From Massilia sp. Root133 (lineage in GTDB: Bacteria; Pseudomonadota; Gammaproteobacteria; Burkholderiales; Burkholderiaceae_D): a stretch of 64,000 nt of DNA. The notes under the pieces are model-generated. The model had not been told where the DNA came from and did no database searches. It saw only the letters and a program-made list of their open reading frames with translations. Below are positions 9,035 through 18,859 of this stretch, in pieces; within the stretch, counting starts at the first letter, position 1; each line of letters starts with the position of its first letter. The DNA is taken from NCBI RefSeq assembly GCF_001426525.1, contig NZ_LMEW01000008.1:387-64386 (forward strand), given 5' to 3'. The translations under genes and the position numbers were made by a program.

Positions 9035-10227
9035 GCTCCGATCGCGTGCCGGAAGCGCCGCATCACCGGCCCCTCGGCGTACAGGTTGGCGATCCGTTCG
9101 CCGAGCAGGCGGGCGTGCGGATCGGGTTGGCCGCGGTGCACGAAGCGGTAGCGCATCTTGCTGCGCGCGTCGGCGACGTCGGCGACGGCCCAGTGGTGGT
9201 CGGGGCCGTACGAGGTGCCGGGCCAGTCGATCGGCGCCAGCGTGCCGCCGATCAGGCCGGGGTGGTCGCGCCCGAGGAAGTCCAGGTGGCCGCTCCAGCC
9301 GGTCATGAGTACCGGACGCCCGAGCGCGGCGGCGTCGAACGCGCCCATGCCCCAGCCTTCGGCCCGCGTCAGCGAGACATAGGTGTCGCCGAGCCGGTGC
9401 AGGCGATCGATCCAGGCGCCGCTGATGCCGTCGCCGGCCAGCACCGCGACGGGCGGCAGGCGGGGCCGCCCGAGTCGCGCGCGCAGGGCCGCCAGCTGCG
9501 CCTCGACGAGTTGCAGCGACGTCCTGCCGGCTTCGTGCGGCAGCGGGAAATGGACGGGCCGGGTCGAGGTCTTGATGCAGAGCGCGGCCGGCTCGTCGGC
9601 GTCGAATTCCTCGACGAACGCCTCGATGAGGCGCGGCAAGTCCTTGCGCAGCATCCAGGCCCCGATCGTGTAGAACACGTGGTGCCCGGCGGGGATGCCG
9701 AGCTGGCGGCGCATGTCGTCGAGCTGGCCGGGCGCGACGTCGTCGTGCGCGTGGCGGCGGATATGCGGCACCACATGCAGCGGAACGGTCACGCCGCCGG
9801 CCCGGAACACCTCGGCATTGAACGTCGACGGTACCAGGACGCCGTCGAACCGGTTCAGGATGGCCGGCCAGTGCGCCGGTATGCGATCCGATTCCCAGGT
9901 GCAGTAGGCGAAGTTCGCCTTGCCGGGTTCCACGCACGCGGGCAGGTATTCCGGCACCAGGTGGGCGACGACGATGCGGTAGTCGCGCGGGGCGGCGGTG
10001 CGCTGCAGCAGCGGGCCGAGATCGCGCAGCGCGGGGTCGGCGCCGGCGGCGCGCACGACCTCGAGCAGTTGCGGGGACATGGCCGGCAGCCAGCGCTGCA
10101 GGCCGTCGGCGCCCCAGAACATCGGCTGCCAGTGGACGTCCAGCCCGAGGTTCACCAGGCCGCGCAGGTAGGCGAGTCCCGCCAGCCCATAGCCGGTCGT
10201 GTCGCCATAGGAAATATACTTGATCAT
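9031..10227 (-). CDS. Glycosyltransferase family 4 (GT-B fold)
   Basis: A 398-residue GT-B enzyme. The N-terminal domain opens MIKYISYGDTTGYGLAGLAYLRGL, matching the glycine-rich acceptor-domain loop. The C-terminal half carries VFYTIGAWMLRKDLPRLIEAF (about residues 193-213) and a TRAEGWGMGAFDAAALGRPVL segment, which is the E(x7)E donor-binding motif of GT4/GT1. The start at 10227 overlaps the stop of the upstream gene. It sits in a four-gene glycosyltransferase operon. Donor and acceptor unknown. Confidence 0.85.
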   Translation of the reverse strand: MIKYISYGDTTGYGLAGLAYLRGLVNLGLDVHWQPMFWGADGLQRWLPAMSPQLLEVVRAAGADPALRDLGPLLQRTAAPRDYRIVVAHLVPEYLPACVEPGKANFAYCTWESDRIPAHWPAILNRFDGVLVPSTFNAEVFRAGGVTVPLHVVPHIRRHAHDDVAPGQLDDMRRQLGIPAGHHVFYTIGAWMLRKDLPRLIEAFVEEFDADEPAALCIKTSTRPVHFPLPHEAGRTSLQLVEAQLAALRARLGRPRLPPVAVLAGDGISGAWIDRLHRLGDTYVSLTRAEGWGMGAFDAAALGRPVLMTGWSGHLDFLGRDHPGLIGGTLAPIDWPGTSYGPDHHWAVADVADARSKMRYRFVHRGQPDPHARLLGERIANLYAEGPVMRRFRHAIGA

Positions 10228-11351
10228 GTCGGTATGTCTCCTTGCAACCGCTCGATGCGCAGCCCGGCCACCGCGACGCGGGCGCCGGGCGCGGCGAGGA
10301 TGGCGACGACGATGTCCTTGCGGCTCGCTTCGACATCGAGGTCGAGCGTCACGCTGGCCGGGCCGGTCGCGTCGATGCGCCGGCGCGCGCAGGCCAGCGT
10401 CGCCCCGGAGCCGTGCGCCGTGGCGGCCAGGCCCACTTCGCCGGGCGTCGCCCAGGCCAGGTCGAGCAGCACGCGGTGGCGGCCGGCCGCGAACGGGAAC
10501 GGCAGGCGACACCGGCCGGCGGCGGCGAGCACGCCGTCGCCCCCGTCGCGCGCGAGGAGCCAATGCGTGCCCTCGAGCCGGCCGCCGGGCGCGCCATGGG
10601 CGGCGAGGAAGTCCGCTTTGATGATGACCGGAAAGTCGCTGGCGTACACCAGGTGGGCGTTGTAGAAGTCGTTGTAGTTGTTGACGCCCGCGTCCATGCC
10701 GAGGACGTCCAGGCCGGCTGCGGACTTGGCGCGGTACGCGACCAGCCTGCCGTTCGTCGCGTCGACGAACGCGAGCGTCTCGGTCGTCTCGCGCTGGGCG
10801 ACGTTGATCACCTCGCCCAGGTGGATCTGCTCCGGCTCGCAGTGCAACGCGATGGCTTTGCCGAACAGGACGGGACCGGTCGGGCACAGCGACGACACGC
10901 CGCGGTAGCGCCGGCGGCAATGGGCGACGATCATGCGGATCGCGGCTTCGAACGCGGGCAGGCGGGCGGGCGCCGCGATGATCGTGTTGCTGACGATCCA
11001 CGGGGCATCCACCGCGCGGTCGCGAAACACGACGAGCTTGCCGGACTCGAGCGGCAGCCCTTCATGGAAGAACACGGACAGGTCGGCATAGGCGCCGCCG
11101 AACTCGTGCAACAGGCACAGGCGCGCCAGGTCGGCCCGGTATGCGTACGGAAGCAGTTCCTCGTAGGCCCGGCACACGTCCGCTTCCATGTGCGCGCGCA
11201 GGAAGGCGCGGATGGCCGGCTGGTCGTACAGGCGATGCGGCAGTCCCGGATGGTGTTCCTTGAACGAGCCGATGTTGCGTGCGACCGCCGGCGGCAGGCG
11301 CGGCGGGGCATCGGGCGGCTGGTCGGCGATGAGTATGCTGAACAGGTTCAT
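10224..11351 (-). CDS. GT32-like sugar transferase with degenerate DXD and C-terminal extension
   Basis: First gene of the minus-strand glycosyltransferase operon, 375 residues. Residues ~1-190 resemble OCH1/GT32 enzymes: a YRADLARLCLLHEFGGAYADLSVFF segment aligns with the R..L...GG.Y.DxD core, but the second Asp of DXD is Ser (ADLS). The sister gene at 8201-9034 keeps DID. Residues ~285-375 look like an all-beta add-on (repeated short strands), possibly carbohydrate-binding; this is inference. Loss of the second Asp may change metal use or activity. Confidence 0.7.
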   Translation of the reverse strand: MNLFSILIADQPPDAPPRLPPAVARNIGSFKEHHPGLPHRLYDQPAIRAFLRAHMEADVCRAYEELLPYAYRADLARLCLLHEFGGAYADLSVFFHEGLPLESGKLVVFRDRAVDAPWIVSNTIIAAPARLPAFEAAIRMIVAHCRRRYRGVSSLCPTGPVLFGKAIALHCEPEQIHLGEVINVAQRETTETLAFVDATNGRLVAYRAKSAAGLDVLGMDAGVNNYNDFYNAHLVYASDFPVIIKADFLAAHGAPGGRLEGTHWLLARDGGDGVLAAAGRCRLPFPFAAGRHRVLLDLAWATPGEVGLAATAHGSGATLACARRRIDATGPASVTLDLDVEASRKDIVVAILAAPGARVAVAGLRIERLQGDIPT

Positions 11352-11400
11352 GGATGAGACCGAAGAGACCTATTGTAGCCCAGCATGCGTCCTGGCGCCG

Positions 11401-11673
11401 TCATTGCTCGCCGGCTTGCCTGAACAACGCTTCCAGCTCCGCCCGTTTGCTGTCCACGGCCGCGCGGCCGCGCTTGCCCGCAAACTCTTCCTCGATATTA
11501 TCGCGATAGAAACTCCAGGCCGCGCCCGACGTCGAGAAGCGCCGCCACACTTCGCTGCCGACCCCCGAGTAATCGATCGTACTGCCGTCGTCGAATTCCA
11601 CGCGCAGGATGCGCTCGCGCGCGTCGTAGCCGATCGCGCGCAGCTTGCCCGCGTTGATGCGTTTCATGTCCAT
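11401..11673 (-). CDS. KTSC-domain protein
   Basis: A 90-residue protein. After the start comes KRINAGKLRAIGYDARERIL, then an EFDDGSTIDYSGVGSEVWRRF core matching the KTSC domain, in which a short strand pattern ends in a YxxVP/V-type turn. The ATG at 11673 is chosen because a GGGGAG ribosome site lies 10 bases upstream; a frame-extending ATG at 11700 lacks one. KTSC domains occur alone or fused to RNA or lysyl-tRNA-synthetase-like proteins, and their function is unknown. It lies 50 bases from the glycosyltransferase operon but is probably separate. Confidence 0.75.
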   Translation of the reverse strand: MDMKRINAGKLRAIGYDARERILRVEFDDGSTIDYSGVGSEVWRRFSTSGAAWSFYRDNIEEEFAGKRGRAAVDSKRAELEALFRQAGEQ

Positions 11674-11815
11674 GTGTGGTTTTCTCCCCTGACGATGCAT
11701 GGATTATTGGGACATTCACCTGATTCGGCAAGCCAATCTGTCTTGTGCGGCCGTGCGCGCCTTGTTGCGTCCTCCGCTTGTACGTACTCTGGCTCAGCCG
11801 TACGACAATCATTAA

Positions 11816-13674
<1,859 letters not shown>

Positions 13675-13740
13675 CACCGTCGTCCCCGCGAAGGCGCACT
13701 AGTGTCCGGAATATTGTTTTCAAAAACCGTCAGAAATAGC

Positions 13741-13966
13741 ATCGTCATTCCCGCGCAAGCGGGAATCCATACTGAGTATGCTAACTGCGTTCTTCATTTC
13801 CACCTCGTTGGCTACAAAGAGTCGACTTCGAGCAGTCAGCATGGGTTCCCGCTTTCGCGGGAAGTCGTTTCCGGCAATGCCGGGAAGCAGTGCGCGAAGG
13901 CAGGGACCCAAGTTTAAGCAGCGTGCCGGCCTGACTTGGATTCCCGCCTGCGCGGAAATGACGGTT
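13741..13966. repeat. REP-like palindrome cluster (three elements)
   Basis: The 297-base gap between the foldase gene and the NodB/caspase gene holds no credible gene. It contains GC-rich palindromes of the form ATTCCCGCGCAAGCGGGAAT (13748-13767), then an inverted copy GGTTCCCGCTTTCGCGGGAA (from about 13852), then a third decayed copy ATTCCCGCCTGCGCGGAAAT (from about 13941). A fragment of the same type (GTCCCCGCGAAGGCG) is at ~13682. The same family recurs at 33370-33450 and 37236-37313, so it is a dispersed genomic repeat. It may act as a transcript 3' boundary. Confidence 0.85.
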
Positions 13967-13971
13967 GGTGT

Positions 13972-16665
13972 CTACAGCTTCTCGATCTGCCCCTTCGCAT
14001 ATCCGACCCCCGCCCCACTCGGCGCCAGCTCGAGATAAGTCTTGTACGCCGCCTTCGCCTTCTCGCCATCTCCCGCGCGCGCATACGCGTCGCCCAGGTT
14101 CATGTACGCGATCGCGCGCGACGGGTCCATCTTGATCGCGTTCTCGAACCAGCGCGCCGCCTCGGCAAACTTGTCCTGCTTGTAGAAGACGAAACCGAGA
14201 TTGTTCGCCGCCAGCGCGAAGTTCGGCCGCAGCTTCAGCGCTTCGGTGAACTGCGCCTCGGCCTGCGCGTACTGTTTTTCCTTGTACAGCTGCAGCCCGT
14301 GGTCGTTGGCGCGCTGCGCCTGCTGGCGGCTCGACACCGGCACCGCGGCCGGCGCCTTGATCGTCTGCTCGCCGCCCTGCAGGTCTTTCACGACGACGGG
14401 CGCGGTCGGCGCCGACGCCTTCGCGTCCAGCTTCGTGTTGAGCGCGATGGCATCGTTCGACAGCTGCGCCGTGTTCGTATTCAGGAATTCGCTTTCCTCT
14501 GGCAGTTCGAACACGAAGTCGCCGCCTTCGGAACCGGGCAGGCTGCCGAAGGCGGGCGTCTGCTGCGACACGCTGGCCACCGCCGGCGCCACGTACGCCG
14601 CCAGCTCCGTCGCGGTGATCAGGCCGTCGCCGTTCAGGTCGGCCTTGCCGCCGAGGCCCTGCAGCAGCGTCCACGTGAACACGGAATGGCCGTTCGGGCC
14701 GCCGTCGGACACCATCTGGTCCGTGCCGCCCGCCGTCAGCATCTGGCGGCCGAGGCGCTTCGCGTTATCGCGCAGGAAGGCCGCATTGGCGCCGCCGCGC
14801 GTCAGCCCGAGGCCGCTGTAGCAGGCGTCCATCACGAACAGCACGTGCTTCGCGGGCAGGCTCTCGGCGATATTTTGGATTTCCGTCATCGGGATCGCGT
14901 CGCTGGCGAGATTCTCCGGATCGGCATCGTACGGCACGATGTAGCCCAGATCGCGGCCGGAACTGAGCTTGCGCGTGGCGCCGTGGCCGGCGAAGAACAC
15001 GAACACGCGGTCGTTCGGCTGCAGGCCGCTCGTGCCCCCATGGCCGACGAGATCGTGGAACGCGGCGAGGATCCCGCGGCGCGTGGCCTGCTCGTTCTTC
15101 AGCGTGACCACGTGATCGGGCGCGAATCCGAACTTCTGCACGAGCGCCTGCCCGACGCCTTCCGCATCGCGCACGGCGTACTGCAGGCGCGGCCATTTCG
15201 GATAACCGTCGACGCCGACGACGATCGCCCACGAGGACGCATACCCGGTCGCGGCCGCACGTGCGACGGGTGCCGGCGCCGCATGCGCGCCGCCGCTCAC
15301 GCGGAACGTATTGCCATCCCAGCCGGCGAACTGGTAGCCCTCGGCGACGAGCCGGTCGAGGATCGCCGGCAGCGCCTTCACGGTGCGCTCGTGGATGTCG
15401 TGGAACAGGATGATGCCGCGGCCTTCCTTGTCGACCGCGCGCAGCACGCGATCGGCGATGGACGAGGGCACCGGATCGGCCCAGTCCAGCGAATCGATGT
15501 TCCACATGACGGACTTCAGGTGCGCGTCGGCCAGCAGGTGCATGCCCTCCTTGTTGCGCGCGCCGTAGGGAAAGCGGAACAGCGCGGAGCGTTGCGGATC
15601 GACGGCCTTCAGCAGCGTGTCCGTATCGAGGATCTCGGCCTTCAGGCTGGCGCCACTCTCCTTCGACAACTGCGCGTGCGAGAAGCTGTGGTTCGCAAGC
15701 ACATAGCCCGCGGCCTTCAGCTTGCGGCTGACTTCCGCGCCCGCATTGAGCCGCGCGGCGCCGTGCGCGTCGAGCGTACCGAGGTTGCGGCCGACGCTGA
15801 AGAACACGGCCGGCGCGTCGTACTGCTTGAGGATCGCGGCGATCTCCTCGCTGTAGCGGCGATGCGGACCGTCGTCGAAGGTCAGCACGATCGTCTTCCT
15901 GGGCAGGCCCTTGCCGAAGATCTCGTCCTCTTCCTTTTGCGCGGTCGGGCTGTTGTCCTGGTTCGGCGGTTCCGGCTTGGCGGGGTAGGGCAGCACGACG
16001 CCGTAATCCTTGAGGATGCGGTCGCGCTGGTAGAGCGTCTTCAGGTAGGCGACGTAGCTGTCCCACTTCTCGCGCTTGAGCGTGATGGAGCGCGTCTCGA
16101 AGCGCCCGAAGACGGCACGGATCTCGTTCTCGTAATTGCGCTCGATTTCGGCCAGCGCGTCGACGTCTTCCGAGATCCGCTTGTGCAGCTTGATGGCCGG
16201 GAGCGACGAATCCTTCGCCACGCTGGCCAGCAGCGACTGCATCAGTTCGCGGAACGCGAGACGGTCCGCGTCGTACAGGCCTTCGCCCGACTCGACGACA
16301 TCGAGCAGGCTGCCGACCGCTTCGAAGCGGCGCGGATCCTGCGACCCGACGAGGCTTGCCAGCGCATCGTCGATCTTGTTGATGCGCTCCTGGTTTTCAT
16401 GGAACAGCTGCTGGCCGACGCGGTTGACCTCGTCCTGGCCTGTCGAGGAGAGCCCGGCTTCGTTCTGGGTCAGCACGATCATCTTGCGGTAGGCCGCCAG
16501 CACCTGCTGCATGTCGGCGGCGATGGCGGTGGCTTCTTTAGTCGGCCCCGTGGCCTGGGCTGCCTGCGGTGGTGGAGCCGGCTTGCGGTTGGCGAGCCAG
16601 GTGCCGCTGGCGGCGCCGGCTGCGGCGATGGCGAAGATGACGAGGTAAAGGGCTTTGCGTTTCAC
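13972..16665 (-). CDS. Membrane-anchored NodB deacetylase - caspase-like protease - TPR fusion
   Basis: An 897-residue multidomain protein, numbered from the GTG at 16665. A second upstream in-frame GTG at 16704 adds 13 residues; neither has a clear ribosome site, and the later one gives a clean signal anchor (KRKALYLVIFAIAAAG). After a helical region (~45-235) comes a complete NodB polysaccharide-deacetylase domain with TFDDG at 262-266, HSFSH at 326-330, RFPYG at 364-368, DSLDW at 391-395 and LFHD at 420-423. Next is a peptidase C14 caspase-like domain with FAGHG (His561) and DACYSG (Cys615), and an EF-hand-like loop DLNGDGLITATE at 676-687. Two to three TPR units occupy ~784-880. The protein is predicted to be periplasmic. 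The combination suggests proteolysis coupled to envelope glycan editing, but no substrate is known. Confidence 0.9.
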   Translation of the reverse strand: MKRKALYLVIFAIAAAGAASGTWLANRKPAPPPQAAQATGPTKEATAIAADMQQVLAAYRKMIVLTQNEAGLSSTGQDEVNRVGQQLFHENQERINKIDDALASLVGSQDPRRFEAVGSLLDVVESGEGLYDADRLAFRELMQSLLASVAKDSSLPAIKLHKRISEDVDALAEIERNYENEIRAVFGRFETRSITLKREKWDSYVAYLKTLYQRDRILKDYGVVLPYPAKPEPPNQDNSPTAQKEEDEIFGKGLPRKTIVLTFDDGPHRRYSEEIAAILKQYDAPAVFFSVGRNLGTLDAHGAARLNAGAEVSRKLKAAGYVLANHSFSHAQLSKESGASLKAEILDTDTLLKAVDPQRSALFRFPYGARNKEGMHLLADAHLKSVMWNIDSLDWADPVPSSIADRVLRAVDKEGRGIILFHDIHERTVKALPAILDRLVAEGYQFAGWDGNTFRVSGGAHAAPAPVARAAATGYASSWAIVVGVDGYPKWPRLQYAVRDAEGVGQALVQKFGFAPDHVVTLKNEQATRRGILAAFHDLVGHGGTSGLQPNDRVFVFFAGHGATRKLSSGRDLGYIVPYDADPENLASDAIPMTEIQNIAESLPAKHVLFVMDACYSGLGLTRGGANAAFLRDNAKRLGRQMLTAGGTDQMVSDGGPNGHSVFTWTLLQGLGGKADLNGDGLITATELAAYVAPAVASVSQQTPAFGSLPGSEGGDFVFELPEESEFLNTNTAQLSNDAIALNTKLDAKASAPTAPVVVKDLQGGEQTIKAPAAVPVSSRQQAQRANDHGLQLYKEKQYAQAEAQFTEALKLRPNFALAANNLGFVFYKQDKFAEAARWFENAIKMDPSRAIAYMNLGDAYARAGDGEKAKAAYKTYLELAPSGAGVGYAKGQIEKL

Positions 16666-16772
16666 GGCGGTGTTGAAAAAGTTATATCGCGGCAACAATA
16701 TCACTAACGGCGTGACTTTTGCTAACGAAAACTTAACCTTTGTGGTCGCGCAACAATTACGGCGGTGGGCAC

Positions 16773-16801
16773 AAAAAAATAGGCCACTCGAGGTGGCCTA
16801 T
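16773..16801 (-). terminator. Rho-independent terminator of tRNA-Ser
   Basis: Read on the minus strand, a perfect 9-bp stem (ATAGGCCAC/GTGGCCTAT) with a 5-base loop is followed at once by a run of seven T. It lies 11 bases beyond the CCA end of the tRNA gene, exactly where its terminator should be. Confidence 0.9.
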
Positions 16802-16812
16802 CTTTCGTGTTC

Positions 16813-16903
16813 TGGCGGAGAGAGGGGGATTCGAACCCCCGATAGGCTATGAACCTATACACGCTTTCCAGGCGTGCGACTTAAACCACTCATCCATCTC
16901 TCC
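16813..16903 (-). tRNA. serV-like: tRNA-Ser (anticodon GGA)
   Basis: A full class II cloverleaf. The 7-bp acceptor stem GGAGAGA (16903-16897) pairs with TCTCTCC (16823-16817). The anticodon stem-loop CACGC-CTGGAAA-GCGTG gives anticodon GGA. The long variable arm typical of Ser is present, the T arm is GGGGGTTCGAATCCCCC, the discriminator is G and CCA is encoded (16815-16813). It reads UCC/UCU. Promoter upstream and terminator downstream are both visible. Confidence 0.97.
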
Positions 16904-16910
16904 TGATGGG

Positions 16911-16933
16911 TTCGCGAGCCAGTTGCTCGCGAA
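16911..16933. other. Perfect 9-bp inverted repeat in tRNA leader
   Basis: TTCGCGAGC - CAGTT - GCTCGCGAA forms a perfect 9-bp stem between the tRNA-Ser promoter and the mature 5' end, 7 bases from the tRNA. It would form a hairpin in the 5' leader of the primary transcript. Confidence 0.7.
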
Positions 16934-16940
16934 GCCGCCT

Positions 16941-16968
16941 ATTATAGCAAGGATTCTCGGCTGTACAA
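16941..16968 (-). promoter_or_regulatory. Sigma70 promoter of tRNA-Ser
   Basis: On the minus strand a -35 TTGTAC (16968-16963) and a perfect -10 TATAAT (16946-16941) are separated by 16 bases. The tRNA starts ~38 bases downstream of the -10. It is among the best sigma70 matches noticed in the window. Confidence 0.85.
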
Positions 16969-17066
16969 GGGTGTCATGTTACGCCCCACTAAAAGGCGCC
17001 CCGTCCAGATCTCTCTGTTCAAAATCAATGCTATCTTGCCTGTTCAATATCTATTGAAGAGGCGAT

Positions 17067-17849
17067 ATGGATTTCGTGGAATGGATGCGAGCAAGTGGCT
17101 TATCCGAAAAGTCGGCCAATAACTACCTCAACGCCATCAAGGGAAGCTTGACCAACTGGGCGATCAGGCACAAGTTGACGACGAAACCGATTTCCGACAT
17201 CTCGGATGTGGACGAACTCACTGTCCTCATCGAGCGGCTAAGCCGAACCACCGAGTTCATCAATCGGAACGCGACAGGGAAGGGCATGCACGCTGCAGCC
17301 CTCAGCAACTACCAAAAATACCTGCAGGCCCAATATCATGGAAAGCCGAACGATTACGGGCCGTATCGACAGCAAGTTGAAGAACTCGCAGCGGACACCG
17401 ACGAGCCGTTCGATCCGACCGGCCTCAAGGACGCGCGCACGCGTGTCCTGCGCGACGTCGTCCAGCGACGCGGACAGCGCAAGTTCAGAGAGAAGCTGCT
17501 TGAAGCGTATGGCGGCCGCTGCGCGATCACGGGCTGTCCCGTGGTCCCCCTGTTGGAAGCTGCGCATATTACGCCCTATCTCGGCCCGGATACCAACACG
17601 ATCAAGAATGGCATACTGCTGCGTGCCGACATCCATACGTTATGGGACTTGGGCTTATTGGCCGTCGAGCCCGATACAGGTGAGGTATGGGTCAGCCCCG
17701 ACGTCGACGATCCGACTTATCGTATGCTGTCGGGACAACCGCTGAAGCATCCATCGCATCCCGCCCAGCATCCAGCGGTGTCTGCCTTGCAGCAGCAATG
17801 GGATCTCGTGCACAAGAAACACGATGAAGCAGCGGTAGGCATGCGGTAA
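17067..17849 (+). CDS. HNH endonuclease, restriction-type
   Basis: A 260-residue protein with a small helical N-terminal domain (MDFVEWMRASGLSEKSANNY..., about residues 1-95, rather like the DNA-binding SAM-like head of integrases and restriction nucleases). The C-terminal HNH nuclease domain has YGGRCAITGC (~149-158), LEAAHITPY (~166-174) and NGILLRADIHTLWDLGLL (~182-199), with the expected paired His residues. Such solitary HNH genes often act in restriction or defence. No methyltransferase partner lies beside it. Base composition is visibly poorer in GC than in its neighbours, and the gene lies between tRNA-Ser and a tRNA T-arm-like remnant, which suggests horizontal acquisition. Confidence 0.85.
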   Translation: MDFVEWMRASGLSEKSANNYLNAIKGSLTNWAIRHKLTTKPISDISDVDELTVLIERLSRTTEFINRNATGKGMHAAALSNYQKYLQAQYHGKPNDYGPYRQQVEELAADTDEPFDPTGLKDARTRVLRDVVQRRGQRKFREKLLEAYGGRCAITGCPVVPLLEAAHITPYLGPDTNTIKNGILLRADIHTLWDLGLLAVEPDTGEVWVSPDVDDPTYRMLSGQPLKHPSHPAQHPAVSALQQQWDLVHKKHDEAAVGMR

Positions 17850-17872
17850 GTCGGTTCGAATCCGATCATGCC
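17838..17872 (+). other. tRNA 3'-end-like remnant (T arm plus acceptor)
   Basis: A GTCGG-TTCGAAT-CCGAT T-arm (17850-17866) carries the invariant GGTTCGAATCC core. It is followed by CATGCC (17867-17872), which can pair with GGCATG at 17838-17843, leaving only CGGTAA where D and anticodon arms should be. The HNH stop codon sits inside the structure and the AraC stop codon overlaps its end. It is not a functional tRNA; it looks like the scar of an integration (att) site or a decayed tRNA gene. The parent tRNA could not be identified. Confidence 0.5.
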
Positions 17873-18762
17873 GCCCGCGCATACCGCCCCGGCGGCTCCC
17901 CCACATGCCGCGCGAACGCGACGGTGAACGTGCTCGCCGAACTGTAGCCCACGCGCTCGGCCACCTCGGCGATGCTGCCCGCGCCGCGGCGCAGCAGGTC
18001 CTGCGCCAGCGCCATCCGCCAGGTCAGCAGGTAGGCCATCGGCGCCACGCCCACGGTGCGGCTGAAACGCTCGAAGAACGTGGAGCGCGACAGGGCCGCT
18101 TCCCGCGCGAGGTCAGCCACCGTCCACGCGCGTTCCGGCGCCGCGTGCAGCGCGCGCAACGCGTGCGCCAGGCGCGGGTCCGCGAGACCGCGCACGAGCC
18201 CCGGAGACGCGTCCGTGCCGCCGGCACCGCGCAACGCTTCGATCAGCAGCACTTCCAGCAGGCGCGCCAGCACGACGTCGCGTGCGGGACGCCCAGCGCG
18301 CGCTTCGTCGTTCACCAACTGCACGAGTGTGGCCAAGCGTGCCTCGCCGCGCACGTGCACGACGCGCGGCAGCAGCGACACGAGCAGGGCCGCATCGGGC
18401 GCCGCGAACTCGCAGTGGCCGATGAGGAAGCGCACGTCCGGCGAGCCGTCGCGCGTGCCGTGGCGGACTTCGCCGGGCGCGACCTGTGCGGGCGGCTTGT
18501 CGAAGTCGCGTGCGGGCGGCGGGCGCAGGCTGGACATCGAGAAGTCATACGTGGCAGGGATCAGCACGAAGTCGCCCGGTTCGAGCGCGATGGGATCCAT
18601 GTCCGCGGCCGTGAGCAGGCAGGCGCCGTCGAGTACGACGCAATACGACGGTTCGCCCGTTTCCGTGCGCCGCACGCCCCAGCGGCCCGCCGCACCGACG
18701 ATCTTCGTGTAGCGCACGCCCGGCCGCAGCAGGCCGACCACGTCGGCCAGGGGATCGATCAT
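17866..18762 (-). CDS. AraC family regulator with cupin sensor
   Basis: A 298-residue regulator. The N-terminal ~170 residues form the AraC cupin-type effector domain of the RCS family (opening MIDPLADVVGLLRPGVRYTK, with VVLDGACLLT and EPGDFVLIP strands). The C-terminal ~100 residues carry two helix-turn-helix units (WTVADLAREAALSRSTFFERF and IAEVAERVGYSSASTFTVAF) ending in the conserved PGRYAR. It is transcribed divergently from an SDR oxidoreductase across a 97-base gap, a common arrangement in which the regulator controls the enzyme. Inducer unknown. Confidence 0.88.
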   Translation of the reverse strand: MIDPLADVVGLLRPGVRYTKIVGAAGRWGVRRTETGEPSYCVVLDGACLLTAADMDPIALEPGDFVLIPATYDFSMSSLRPPPARDFDKPPAQVAPGEVRHGTRDGSPDVRFLIGHCEFAAPDAALLVSLLPRVVHVRGEARLATLVQLVNDEARAGRPARDVVLARLLEVLLIEALRGAGGTDASPGLVRGLADPRLAHALRALHAAPERAWTVADLAREAALSRSTFFERFSRTVGVAPMAYLLTWRMALAQDLLRRGAGSIAEVAERVGYSSASTFTVAFARHVGEPPGRYARAA

Positions 18763-18859
18763 TTCGGACTATCGCAAAAGATATGTGGACTGACGATTGT
18801 AGCGCGTCCGGGCGTCGGCCGCTATCGTAACGGTATCGCCAACCCACACAGGAGTTCAC

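Noticed and set aside
5843-11351. Glycosyltransferase block as an O-antigen or capsule locus
   Set aside because: No flippase, polymerase, export or nucleotide-sugar gene is present in or around it.
13702-13917. Small ORF in the gap after the lipase foldase
   Set aside because: It is built from REP-like palindromes (VIPAQAGIHT-type translation), a common false gene.
17067-17849. HNH gene as a homing endonuclease in an intron
   Set aside because: No split gene or intron structure surrounds it; it has its own start and ribosome site.
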